Shown piece by piece: positions 7,530 to 14,419 of a stretch of DNA of 64,000 nt. A model generated the notes under the pieces. The model saw only the letters and a program-made list of their open reading frames with translations. It made no database searches and was not told where the DNA came from. The stretch's first letter is position 1. Each line of letters begins with the position of its first letter. The DNA is from JALZEG01 sp046263255. GTDB lineage: Bacteria > Actinomycetota > CADDZG01 > WHSQ01. Where the stretch lies: contig JBHELD010000041.1 of NCBI GenBank assembly GCA_046263255.1, forward strand, positions 1 to 64,000, given 5' to 3'. Made by a program: the position numbers and the translations under genes.

Positions 7530-9359
7530 TCACTCCTCCGTTGGAGACGGTTCGACCGAGGGGGTTGGTTCGGGCTCTTCCCCGTAGGCGGGGCTCTCCG
7601 AAGCCTCTGGCTCGGGCTCTTCCGCTTCGTCCTCGTCGTCCTCGTCGTCGGCGGGGACGACAGCAGGCTGGCTCTCCGAGGTGCCGCTCGCCGGCGGATC
7701 CTCGGCGTCCGGCACCGCCTCGTTCGGGTCGACGCCGCCGTCGCTCACGGCGGGGGCGCCGCCCAGCTCCTCCGAGCGCTCCTCCGTCAGCCCCGGCCGC
7801 CCGGATGAGATCTCGGTCGCGGCGGTAAGGGAGCCCTGGATCGTCCCCTTCTCACCGGGCTGGATCGGCCGGTAGTCGCCGTTCGGAGCGAGGACGAATG
7901 CCGCCGCGGCGCCGGCCGCGAGCAACCCTCCCACGAGGACCGCGCGCAAGAACGGCTTGTCCTCGCTCACGCGAAGCGTGCCGGAGCCGATCCTTTTCGT
8001 GACGCGTGCGGTCGTCACGGCCATCCCGAGGAACGGCAGGACGAGCATGGTCATCTGCAAGCCCCCGGCCGCGGCACGCGCGGTGTCGCCGCCGTCCAGC
8101 GCCCCCGAGGTCCGGCTCCATTGCACGAGCAACGAGTCGTAGCCGGTGGCGATCACGCGCGGCGCGCTCATCAACATCGCGGCGAAGCCGTAGAGAAGCA
8201 CCGGGAGGACCGCGAGGACCCACAGAGTCACGACCGCGCGCACCCACGGCTTCAGCTGCGTCACCACGTCGCCCGACCTCCTCCACGGGACGAGGCTGGC
8301 GAGGACCGGCCTGATCCGCGCGAACAGGTCGGGAACACCGGTGAGGTCGCTGACGACGTAGTAGCCGTCGAGGCGGAGGAACGGCATGAACTGGTACAGG
8401 ATCAGCAGGTGCTGCATCAGCACGACGATGAGCAGCGGCTCGAAGCGGGTGACGAAGTAGGCGGCGGCGGTCCCGAGGGCGAAGATCACGTTGAAGTAGA
8501 TGCCGCCGAGGTCGGTCCTGATCCGCCCCGGCTTGCCCAGACGGTACGCGTCGGTGACGTCGGTGTAGAACGCCGGCCAGACGACGTAGATCCCGAAGCC
8601 GATCACGCCCGGACGAGCGCCTCCGTAGCGGCACGCAGTCGCATGGCCCACCTCGTGCCACGCCACCGACAGCACGAGCAGCCCGTAGACGAGCAGGATC
8701 AGACCGGGCTGGTAGAGCGTGCTGCGGATCCCCTGCGCGACTCCGTGGACGCCGAAGTACCAGACGTCGAGTGCGCCGAACGCGACGAGCACCGCAAAGA
8801 TCACGGGGGGCCAGAACAGCGGCCGGAACAACGCGGTCACCCAGCCGACCGCGCGCTCGGGAACCAGGACCGTCTTGAGCTTCAGCGCGAGGAGCGGGTC
8901 GGGCTTCGACACCCCGGGCGCGCCGCCGTCGGGCGACGCGAGAAGGCCCAGCGGCTTCAGCTTCTTTTCCAGCAGGAACGACACGTTGTCCGGCGTGACC
9001 TTCCGGCCGAGCTTGTCGCCGACGCGGGCGGCGATCGCGGCTTCGTCCGCGCGCCCGTCGACCTCCTCCAGGACGAGGAACAGAAGGTGAGTGAGCTGGA
9101 CGATCTGCCCGTCGGCGCGGCGCGCGAGGTAGGGCGTCTGCTTGTAGCCGGAGCTCTCGTCTTCGCCGATGAGCTCGAGGTCGGGAGCCGGGGCCGGCGC
9201 CGGGCGTCCGCCTCGGGAGCTCTCGGCCCGCTTCGGTCGCTTCGGCGGCGCGTCGAGCACGACGGTCTCGGCTCCGTCGGAAGAGATCGTGTCGAGGGGT
9301 TCGCCCGTTGCCGGGATCGAAGGCGGGGCGGCAGGGCCCTCACGGCCTGCGGGCGCCAC
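7530..9359 (-). CDS. PqqD-like (RRE) / M50-type peptide zinc metalloprotease
   Basis: 609 residues. After a Pro-rich start, residues about 76-140 (YLARRADGQIVQLTHLLFLV, LGLLASPDG) resemble a PqqD-like RiPP recognition element. From residue 180 it is a polytopic membrane protease. The zinc motif HEVGH is at 235-239, with LRLDGYYVVSD (Asp331) as likely third ligand, typical of M50 peptide metalloproteases. A Glu/Pro-rich C-terminal tail follows a last membrane segment. It probably binds and cleaves or exports the small peptides encoded upstream. GTG 9359 is the first usual start; GAGGAG sits before an in-frame ATC at 9395, so the true start may be further upstream. Confidence 0.8.
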   Translation of the reverse strand: MAPAGREGPAAPPSIPATGEPLDTISSDGAETVVLDAPPKRPKRAESSRGGRPAPAPAPDLELIGEDESSGYKQTPYLARRADGQIVQLTHLLFLVLEEVDGRADEAAIAARVGDKLGRKVTPDNVSFLLEKKLKPLGLLASPDGGAPGVSKPDPLLALKLKTVLVPERAVGWVTALFRPLFWPPVIFAVLVAFGALDVWYFGVHGVAQGIRSTLYQPGLILLVYGLLVLSVAWHEVGHATACRYGGARPGVIGFGIYVVWPAFYTDVTDAYRLGKPGRIRTDLGGIYFNVIFALGTAAAYFVTRFEPLLIVVLMQHLLILYQFMPFLRLDGYYVVSDLTGVPDLFARIRPVLASLVPWRRSGDVVTQLKPWVRAVVTLWVLAVLPVLLYGFAAMLMSAPRVIATGYDSLLVQWSRTSGALDGGDTARAAAGGLQMTMLVLPFLGMAVTTARVTKRIGSGTLRVSEDKPFLRAVLVGGLLAAGAAAAFVLAPNGDYRPIQPGEKGTIQGSLTAATEISSGRPGLTEERSEELGGAPAVSDGGVDPNEAVPDAEDPPASGTSESQPAVVPADDEDDEDEAEEPEPEASESPAYGEEPEPTPSVEPSPTEE

Positions 9360-9424
9360 GATCGTCTCGGGAGGTGGCGGAGGTGGCTTCGTGATCGTCG
9401 TCTCCTCGCCCTGGGGCGAACAAG

Positions 9425-9447
9425 AGGCGGCCCCCGGGGGGCCGCCT
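9425..9447 (-). terminator. hairpin between peptide genes and protease
   Basis: AGGCGGCCCCC and GGGGGCCGCCT pair over 11 positions around a single base, followed by CTTGTTC on the minus strand. It sits between the last peptide gene (stop at 9466) and the protease. A partial terminator here would give more peptide transcript than protease transcript, a pattern common in RiPP operons. Confidence 0.6.
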
Positions 9448-9465
9448 CCGACATTCAGCCCGTGA

Positions 9466-9681
9466 TCAGTCCTGGCTCTGGTCGATCGCCGCGTCCTGCG
9501 TCGCGTCCGCGTACGCGATCGCGTCGTCCGATAAGACGTTCGCGGCGACGGCCGCGTTGATCGGGATCGCGACGTTCGTGTTCACGAGAGACATCTCCTC
9601 GCGGTCGGGAAGCTCCTCCCCCTCTTCCCGGTCGAGCTCTTCTGCGGAAAGGCCCTCGGGAGCGCGGGTCTCTTCGGCCAT
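9466..9681 (-). CDS. small peptide B, candidate precursor
   Basis: A 71-residue acidic peptide without a signal sequence. Residues 8-30 (GLSAEELDREEGE, LPDREEMSL) look like a leader; residues 31-71 are Asn/Ala/Val-rich (NTNVAIPINAAVAANVLSDD, ending IDQSQD) and look like a core. It shares 49 of 62 residues with peptide A upstream. A GGAGGCGAG ribosome-binding site precedes ATG 9681. A substrate of the RRE-M50 protease is the obvious inference; no modifying enzyme is encoded nearby. Not matched to a named family. Confidence 0.7.
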   Translation of the reverse strand: MAEETRAPEGLSAEELDREEGEELPDREEMSLVNTNVAIPINAAVAANVLSDDAIAYADATQDAAIDQSQD

Positions 9682-9700
9682 GCGTGCTCGCCTCCTCCCG

Positions 9701-9973
9701 CTAGTTGCTCTGGTCGATGTCGACGTTCTGCTCCGCGTTCGCGTAGGCGATCGAGTCGTCCGACAGCACGTTCGCCGCGACGGCGGCGTTGACCGGGGCA
9801 GCGAGGTTCGCGTTGATCAGCGACATCTCCTCACGGTCGGGAAGCTGCTCCCCCTCTTCCCGGTCGAGCTCTTCTGCGGAAAGCCCTTCCTGGGGCTGGA
9901 TCTCGTCGGGCATGCGTCTCGCCTCCCGTCGCTCCTGCGCGCTGAGCCCGTCATCTTCTCGAGCGGTGCTCAT
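9701..9973 (-). CDS. small peptide A, candidate precursor
   Basis: A 90-residue paralogue of peptide B with about 20 extra N-terminal residues. Residues 30-50 repeat GLSAEELDREEGE and LPDREEMSL; residues 51-90 repeat the Asn/Ala/Val-rich part (NANLAAPVNAAVAANVLSDD). DNA of the leader-like part is almost identical in the two genes while the C-terminal part has diverged, showing recent duplication. ATG 9973 overlaps the stop of the upstream gene as ATGA. Confidence 0.7.
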   Translation of the reverse strand: MSTAREDDGLSAQERREARRMPDEIQPQEGLSAEELDREEGEQLPDREEMSLINANLAAPVNAAVAANVLSDDSIAYANAEQNVDIDQSN

Positions 9974-10170
9974 CTGTCCCTCCCTTCTCTATCGGTCTGC
10001 TCCATTCGCTCGGTCGTGACCCGCGTCTTCCCGGATCGCTGAACGATGCGCTGCCTGGTGCGGACGTAGGTGGACGAGCGCCCCTCCCCGGAGCTCACGG
10101 CGACCGCGGCGTTGACGACCGCGGCGTCGCCGTCTCGCACTTCGTCGGTCGTCTCTCGCCGAACGGCCAT
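9970..10170 (-). CDS. small peptide C, first gene of the peptide operon
   Basis: A 66-residue protein, acidic at the start and strongly Arg-rich at the end (SSTYVRTRQRIVQRSGKTRV). A short VVNAAVAVSS stretch near residue 18 resembles the NAAVAANVLS core of peptides A and B. Its stop overlaps the start of peptide A by 4 nt, so it is probably translated with them. It could be a diverged precursor or an accessory peptide. No known family recognised. Confidence 0.55.
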   Translation of the reverse strand: MAVRRETTDEVRDGDAAVVNAAVAVSSGEGRSSTYVRTRQRIVQRSGKTRVTTERMEQTDREGRDR

Positions 10171-10234
10171 CGATACGCAACGTGCCCGCGTGGATACGTA
10201 GATAAACCAGGCGAATTCGGACGGTGACCGGATT

Positions 10235-10250
10235 GTCCGCTTCGGCGGAC
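10235..10250 (-). terminator. hairpin after the zinc-ribbon gene
   Basis: GTCCGC and GCGGAC form a six-base stem with a CGAA loop on the minus strand. It begins 4 nt after the zinc-ribbon stop and lies upstream of the peptide operon. No T-run, so termination may be incomplete. Confidence 0.4.
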
Positions 10251-10254
10251 CGGG

Positions 10255-10374
10255 CTAACCGGCTGCGTCTTCGGAGGGGAGAAGCGGCGTCGAGCAGACG
10301 GGGCACGCGGGGGCGTCGTCTTCGCCCACGTACACGACCCGCTGGCAGACCGTGCAGAAAGTCTCGGTGGCCAC
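10255..10374 (-). CDS. 39-residue zinc-ribbon protein
   Basis: A GTG at 10374 follows GAGGAGCAAGAC and opens a 39-codon frame (ATETFCTVCQRVVYVGEDD, ACPVCSTPLLPSE). Two CxxC pairs (CTVC and CPVC) 19 residues apart form a rubredoxin/zinc-ribbon-like knuckle that probably binds zinc or iron. It is not ribosomal protein L33. It lies divergent from the exported protein at 10616 and upstream of the peptide operon. Function unknown; the clean RBS and paired cysteines support a real gene. Confidence 0.6.
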   Translation of the reverse strand: MATETFCTVCQRVVYVGEDDAPACPVCSTPLLPSEDAAG

Positions 10375-10615
10375 GTCTTGCTCCTCGAAAGCGAAAGGGT
10401 TGCGCCGAAAGCGTTTTGGGCGGGGGCTGTGGAGAAGAAGACGCGACAGACGCGTGAGTCCCGGAACAGGGGCTCGGCGCCGTCGCAAGGCCTCTTGCTC
10501 AGCCCCCGCAGGGGAAAGTGTACGACGCCCGTCCGGTTCATCCTCCATTCGACGGACGCGGGGCGCAGCCGGGGCCGCGGCGGTAGTGTCGGCGAGCCGG
10601 ATCGAGGAGTGGCCG

Positions 10616-11497
10616 ATGGGGCGGGCCGGATACGTAGTCGCAGGTCTCGTGGCACTCGTTCTCGCGGGCACCACGGTGTGGGCGCTGAACGAGCGCCGGA
10701 ACCTCGAGGTCCGCGTCGCGAGGCTGGAAGACGCGCTCGACGACTCGAACGAACGGATCGCTGCCGCGGCCACCGCGCGCCGCGCGCTGGCCGAAGCATC
10801 GACGACGATGGCGCGACGGGCGAAGGCGTCGAGCAGGAAGGCGAACGCGCTGGAGAGCCGCCTGTACGGCGCACGCCTCGGCCTTCAGCGGATCCGCCCC
10901 GTGGCGGACGCGCTCGTTCCGCCGGGCCGCGAGGTGTCCCAGGTGAACCTCCTTCGGGGCGCGCTCTACGACCTCCTCGTCGTCGACTGGAACGAAGGTC
11001 TCGAGACGATCACGCTGAGCGGCATCGACGTATGGCGTGTGCCGCGTACCGCGGAGCGTCGCGGACGGTGGGAGCTCGTCTACATCGCCGAGCCACACCC
11101 GAGCTTCGAGCTCGACCGGCCCAGCTACGTCCTCTCCGGCCCTCCGACCTCGCCCACGCGCGAGGAGGTCGAGTTCATCCAGATGATCGACAGCGCCGAC
11201 GCGGGCGATGCCACCGGAGACGGGCTGGAGGACCTCGCCATCCGCGAGATGGGTCCCGGCAGCGGGGGATGCGGCTACGTCAAGCTGCTGCGCAACACCG
11301 GCGACACCCTGCAGGAGGTCTACCGTCACGAGGACTGCGACCACGGCCTCGCGATCAAGCGCGGCCACCTCGTCCTCGGTCAGTCGTGGCACCCGCCCGG
11401 GTGCGACCACATCCACGGGTGCGGCCGGCGCGGTACGTGGATGCGCTGGACGGGATCCGCGTGGGTCGTCACCAAGGTGACCCGGGACGCGTACTAG
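10616..11497 (+). CDS. membrane-anchored exported protein with coiled coil and EF-like loop
   Basis: 293 residues. An N-terminal membrane anchor (AGYVVAGLVALVLAGTTVWA) is followed by a coiled coil (about residues 25-80, RNLEVRVARLEDALDDSNER) and an extracellular domain. Residues about 195-215 (IDSADAGDATGDGLEDLAIR) look like the Ca-binding loops of FG-GAP or dockerin proteins, and six cysteines in the last 80 residues suggest disulfides. ATG 10616 has GAGGAG 8 nt upstream; an open frame extends further but is GC shadow. Function unknown. Confidence 0.7.
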   Translation: MGRAGYVVAGLVALVLAGTTVWALNERRNLEVRVARLEDALDDSNERIAAAATARRALAEASTTMARRAKASSRKANALESRLYGARLGLQRIRPVADALVPPGREVSQVNLLRGALYDLLVVDWNEGLETITLSGIDVWRVPRTAERRGRWELVYIAEPHPSFELDRPSYVLSGPPTSPTREEVEFIQMIDSADAGDATGDGLEDLAIREMGPGSGGCGYVKLLRNTGDTLQEVYRHEDCDHGLAIKRGHLVLGQSWHPPGCDHIHGCGRRGTWMRWTGSAWVVTKVTRDAY

Positions 11498-11515
11498 AGA
11501 GGAGGCGAGAGCTCG

Positions 11516-12058
11516 ATGACGGCCTGTCGGGTGACGCTGAGCGTCGTGATCTTCGCGCTGGCGGGATGGTTCGCCGTCGGGGTCGTCGGGGTTCCGGACG
11601 GCACCGGATCACCCGGCACCGCGTACGCTCGACCGATCATCACGCCGGAGTTCGACTCGCCGCTCGAGCTCGAGCTAGAGGGGGTCGACGTCCTCGCAAC
11701 CGGACCCCTCGAGTGCTCGACCGGTGAGACGTGGGTCGTCGAGGCGAGCGTTGCTCAGGGGGATCTAGAAGGGTCGAGCCGATCGAGCGGATCGTGCTCC
11801 GGCAGCCGGCAGCACTGGACCGTGAGGGTGCCGGCGCCCGGGGACGACGCGTTCGAGGCCGGACCCGCCGAGGCCTGCGGGACGGTAACGACCATTGCTT
11901 CGGACGACGAGACCGGGCGGGAGGAGTGGTGCAGCGACGTCGAGCTGATCACCGCCGGGTCGGCCGCGACGGGTCCCGGGAAGGTTCCTCTGGCGCTGGC
12001 GGTCGTCGCCGTCCTCGTCGCGGCTGCCGCTCTCGTCAGAGCGTCACGCCGGGCTTAG
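11516..12058 (+). CDS. exported protein with C-terminal membrane anchor
   Basis: 180 residues: a signal or anchor segment at the N terminus (LSVVIFALAGWFAVGVVGV), an acidic extracellular part with four cysteines (LECSTG, GSCSGS, EACGT, EWCSD) and a C-terminal membrane helix (VPLALAVVAVLVAAAALV) followed by RASRRA. The layout is a single-domain surface protein. It follows the previous gene by 18 nt with AGGAGG before its ATG, so they form an operon. No family recognised. Confidence 0.65.
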   Translation: MTACRVTLSVVIFALAGWFAVGVVGVPDGTGSPGTAYARPIITPEFDSPLELELEGVDVLATGPLECSTGETWVVEASVAQGDLEGSSRSSGSCSGSRQHWTVRVPAPGDDAFEAGPAEACGTVTTIASDDETGREEWCSDVELITAGSAATGPGKVPLALAVVAVLVAAAALVRASRRA

Positions 12059-12071
12059 GGACGCGCCGGCC

Positions 12072-12130
12072 CATCGGGGACCAGGGCATCGGGAGAAGCG
12101 CATCGGGGAGCAGGGCATCGGGGAGCAGGG
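12072..12130. repeat. four 15-bp tandem repeats abutting tRNA-Trp
   Basis: The unit is CATCGGGGAGCAGGG; copies at 12072 (one change), 12087 (14 bp, diverged), 12101 and 12116 (identical). The last copy runs into the 3' end of the tRNA-Trp gene, whose acceptor stem supplies the AGGG. The array lies immediately downstream of the tRNA in its transcription direction. Confidence 0.8.
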
Positions 12131-12198
12131 CGGGAGGGACTCGAACCCCCGACCACTGGTTTTGGAGACCAGGGCTCTACCAACTGAGCTACCGCCCT
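12126..12198 (-). tRNA. tRNA-Trp (CCA anticodon)
   Basis: Read leftward from 12198: acceptor AGGGCGG pairs with CCGCCCT, the D arm is AGCTCAGTTGGTAGAGC, the anticodon stem-loop is CTGGT-CTCCAAA-ACCAG and the T arm holds GGTTCGAGTCC. The anticodon is CCA (Trp). Seventy-three nt including discriminator G; the 3' CCA is not encoded. It decodes UGG. Confidence 0.95.
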
Positions 12199-12222
12199 TC
12201 GGTGCCCGCCCAGTCTAGAACG

Positions 12223-12612
12223 TCAGGCGGTGGCGACGGCCCGTCGGCGGGCGCGCCACAACGCGGCACCGGTCGCCCCGAGCGCGACTGCCAGCCCGCC
12301 CACGTACACGTGCCGGTGGCGCGCTACGTGCGACCTGACCTCGTCGAGACGGGTCTGTCCGGACGGGATCGCGGCGAGCACGTCGCGGAGGCCGGCCGGG
12401 GGGTTCGCGGTCGCCCGCGCGAGGCCGGCGGCGGTGACGCGGATCGACCGGTACGCCTCGAGGTCGCGCGCGCATTCGGGGCAGCGGGAGAGGTGCCGCC
12501 TCATCGCCAGCGTCATCGGCCCCGGGCCACGCTCGCCCGAGGGGATCTCGTCGACGAGCGCGGGAAGAGCCGCGGCCACGTCGGCGCAGCTGGGGTTCCG
12601 GATCTCGTTCAT
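12223..12612 (-). CDS. membrane anti-sigma factor with zinc-finger motif
   Basis: 129 residues. HLSRCPECARDLEAY (about 40-54) is the HxxxCxxC zinc-associated anti-sigma (ZAS) motif, and an upstream Cys at residue 9 could complete the site. A membrane helix near residues 105-120 ends in a short Arg-rich tail. Such proteins hold their ECF sigma factor at the membrane until a signal releases it. ATG 12612 overlaps the sigma-gene stop by 4 nt, the usual coupling of such pairs. Confidence 0.85.
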   Translation of the reverse strand: MNEIRNPSCADVAAALPALVDEIPSGERGPGPMTLAMRRHLSRCPECARDLEAYRSIRVTAAGLARATANPPAGLRDVLAAIPSGQTRLDEVRSHVARHRHVYVGGLAVALGATGAALWRARRRAVATA

Positions 12613-13205
12613 GTCTGCTCTCCCGCGGGGTACAGCGCCTCTTTCAGCTTCTTCCGGCCACGGTGCACGCGCACCTTGGCCGCCGTCTCCGTGATGCTCA
12701 GCTCCCTGGCGATCTCCCCGATCGACAGGCCGTACACGTCCCGGAGCACCACCGCAGAGCGGTAGTGGTCCGGCAGGTCCCGGATCGCCGCCTCGACGCC
12801 GAGGACCTCGCTGCGGATCTCGGCCGTCGCCTCGACCGACCCGGGTGCGGCCATCGCCGACAACAGCTCATCCTCCGCCCCCACCTCGTGGACGCGCGTG
12901 CGCTTCCTGCTCCGGTGCTTCGAGATGGCTGCGTTGCTCGCCACCCGGTACAGCCAGGTCGTGAACTGCGCATCGCCCCGGAAGCCCTTCAGCCCCCGCC
13001 ACGCCTTCAGGTACGCGTCCTGCGTGGCCTCGGCGGCGTCGCTGGGATCGTTGAGGATCCGGAGGCACAGCGTGTAGACCTCCCGGTGCGTCAGGTCGAC
13101 GAGCTCGGCCCACGCGGCCTCGTCACCTCGCTTGCAGCGATCGACGAGCCCGAGAGGAACGACCCCATCCCCCGAACCACCCCGGTCTTCGCTCCGACGC
13201 CTCAC
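12609..13205 (-). CDS. ECF-type RNA polymerase sigma factor
   Basis: 198 residues from GTG 13205. Region 2 is LCLRILNDPSDAAEATQDAY with FTTWLYRVASNAAISKHR (-10 recognition). Region 4 is LPDHYRSAVVLRDVYGLSIG, EIARELSITETAAKVRVHRG (-35 recognition helix). It belongs to the SigE/RpoE-like ECF group and is paired with the ZAS anti-sigma factor downstream. No clear Shine-Dalgarno precedes the GTG, so the mRNA may be leaderless or start upstream. Its target promoters cannot be predicted here. Confidence 0.93.
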   Translation of the reverse strand: MRRRSEDRGGSGDGVVPLGLVDRCKRGDEAAWAELVDLTHREVYTLCLRILNDPSDAAEATQDAYLKAWRGLKGFRGDAQFTTWLYRVASNAAISKHRSRKRTRVHEVGAEDELLSAMAAPGSVEATAEIRSEVLGVEAAIRDLPDHYRSAVVLRDVYGLSIGEIARELSITETAAKVRVHRGRKKLKEALYPAGEQT

Positions 13206-13282
13206 ACGAAGAAAGGTTACCGGCGCGAGGCTCGTGACGGTCTTTCGAGGTTGTGCCGGAGCCGCCATAGCGGAGCCGGCAT

Positions 13283-13374
13283 GCCCGGAGCGAAGACTTA
13301 AGGATTGCGTCTGAGCGGAGCGGCATGCCGGCGGAGCGGTCGCAGAAGCCGGCATCCGGCGGAGCGGTCGCAGA
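13283..13374. repeat. dispersed 43-bp repeat, copy 2, plus 19-bp direct repeats
   Basis: 13283-13325 matches 610-652 at 37 of 43 positions. Directly after it CCGGCGGAGCGGTCGCAGA occurs twice (13328-13346 and 13356-13374). The block fills the gap between the ECF sigma gene and the response regulators. Origin unknown; it could be a small mobile or structured intergenic element. Confidence 0.6.
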
Positions 13375-13379
13375 TAAAG

Positions 13380-13829
13380 CTAAGCCTCGAAGAGGCTCTC
13401 CAGCCGAGAGAGGAGTTGGGCCTTGTTGAGCTCCTCCTCGCGGCGCGCCTTCAGCTGCTCCTTGGTGCTCAGCAGCAGCGACTCGACCGCGACCGTGAGC
13501 TCCTGGATGTCGAACGGCTTGGTGAGGTACTGGTCCGCGCCGAGCTTGTACCCGCGCACCCAGTCGTGCTCCGACGTCTTGGCCGTGAGGATGAGGATCT
13601 TCGTCGTGTCGCGGATGCCGGTAGCACGCAGCTCCTTCAGGACCATGTAGCCGTCCATCGCCGGCATCATGATGTCGAGGACCATGATGTCGGGCGGATC
13701 CGCCACGACCATGTCGAGCGCCTTCTGGCCGTCGGGCGCCACGACCACCTTGTGCCCTTCCTCCACCAGGATGCTGGTGAGGAGGTGCCGCATCTCCGGG
13801 CTGTCGTCGACTACGAGTATCCGGGCCAT
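13380..13829 (-). CDS. stand-alone response regulator 2 (CheY-like)
   Basis: 149 residues, receiver domain only. Phosphorylation site Asp52 in IMVLDIMMPAMDG, acidic pair Asp8-Asp9, Thr in ILILTAK and Lys in QYLTKPFD are all present, so it should be phosphorylatable. After the receiver it has a charged helix ending LLSRLESLF, a tail shared with the paralogue upstream. There is no output domain, so it acts by protein contact, as CheY or PilG/PilH do. No histidine kinase lies in the window. It starts 3 nt after its paralogue. Confidence 0.92.
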   Translation of the reverse strand: MARILVVDDSPEMRHLLTSILVEEGHKVVVAPDGQKALDMVVADPPDIMVLDIMMPAMDGYMVLKELRATGIRDTTKILILTAKTSEHDWVRGYKLGADQYLTKPFDIQELTVAVESLLLSTKEQLKARREEELNKAQLLSRLESLFEA

Positions 13830-13832
13830 CGT

Positions 13833-14276
13833 CTAGTTGCCGTAGAGCGAGTCGAGACGGGACATCAGGCGTGCCTTTACCCGCTCGTGGTCGCGGCGAA
13901 GGTCGAGCTCGACGCGCGAGAGGGCGAGCAGCTCCTTCACGACGCCGATCAGGTCCTGCGGATCGAACGGCTTCGTCATGTAGTGGTCCGCGCCGAGCCC
14001 CAGCGCGCGGTCGGTCTCGGCGCCGTTCGCGCTCAGCACGACGATCCTCGTCGCCCCGCGCATGCCGGACTCGTCCATCCTCTCGAGTACGGAGATGCCG
14101 TCGAGCTTGGGCATCATCAGGTCGAGCACGAGCAGGTCGGGCTGGTCGTTCGCGATCGTCTGGAGGATCTCGTCGCCGTCGCGGCCGACGGACACCTCGT
14201 GACCCTCCTCGATGAAGTGGTACGAGAGCAGACGCCGGATATCGGCGTCGTCGTCGACTATGTGGATCTTCGCCAT
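13833..14276 (-). CDS. stand-alone response regulator 1 (CheY-like)
   Basis: 147 residues. Receiver residues Asp8-Asp9, Asp52 (LLVLDLMMPKLDG), Ser in IVVLSAN and Lys in HYMTKPFD are intact. The C-terminal helix ends RLMSRLDSLYGN, matching the paralogue. ATG 14276 has GGAGGGACGAG just upstream. Both regulators are probably one transcript from the sigma-28-like promoter 51 nt upstream. The partner kinase and target are unknown; motility, pili or c-di-GMP control are candidates. Confidence 0.92.
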   Translation of the reverse strand: MAKIHIVDDDADIRRLLSYHFIEEGHEVSVGRDGDEILQTIANDQPDLLVLDLMMPKLDGISVLERMDESGMRGATRIVVLSANGAETDRALGLGADHYMTKPFDPQDLIGVVKELLALSRVELDLRRDHERVKARLMSRLDSLYGN

Positions 14277-14326
14277 CTCGTCCCTCCGAGTGGGCCCCTC
14301 GCCCGTGCCGGGGCTCGTCACCTGAT

Positions 14327-14354
14327 CTATCGGCGGGCCGCGGAGGGTCCTTGA
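14327..14354 (-). promoter_or_regulatory. sigma-28/WhiG-type promoter of the response-regulator pair
   Basis: On the minus strand TCAA (14354-14351), 16 nt, GCCGATAG (14334-14327). The sigma-28 consensus is TAAA-N15-GCCGATAA. The -10 box ends 51 nt before the start codon, nearly the same distance as in the two matching promoters at 41256 and 44689. Confidence 0.6.
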
Positions 14355-14419
14355 CCGGGCGGACGAACGAGTTTGCCGCCGTGGCGTGGCGCCGGGCCCC
14401 GGCCGCGTACGCTTCCGGA

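Noticed and set aside
9466..9973. Chaplin-type surface peptides
   Set aside because: They lack signal peptides and the chaplin cysteine pattern, although Asn/Ala/Val-rich segments are superficially similar.
10255..10374. Ribosomal protein L33 (rpmG), expected near tRNA-Trp and secE
   Set aside because: Too short and without L33 signature residues; it is a CxxC/CxxC zinc ribbon.
12072..12130. CRISPR-like array
   Set aside because: Repeats are contiguous without spacers and only 15 bp long; no cas genes are present.
13182..13355. Longer N terminus for the ECF sigma factor from 13355
   Set aside because: The extra residues read through the intergenic repeat flank with no conserved region; GTG 13205 gives a standard-length protein.
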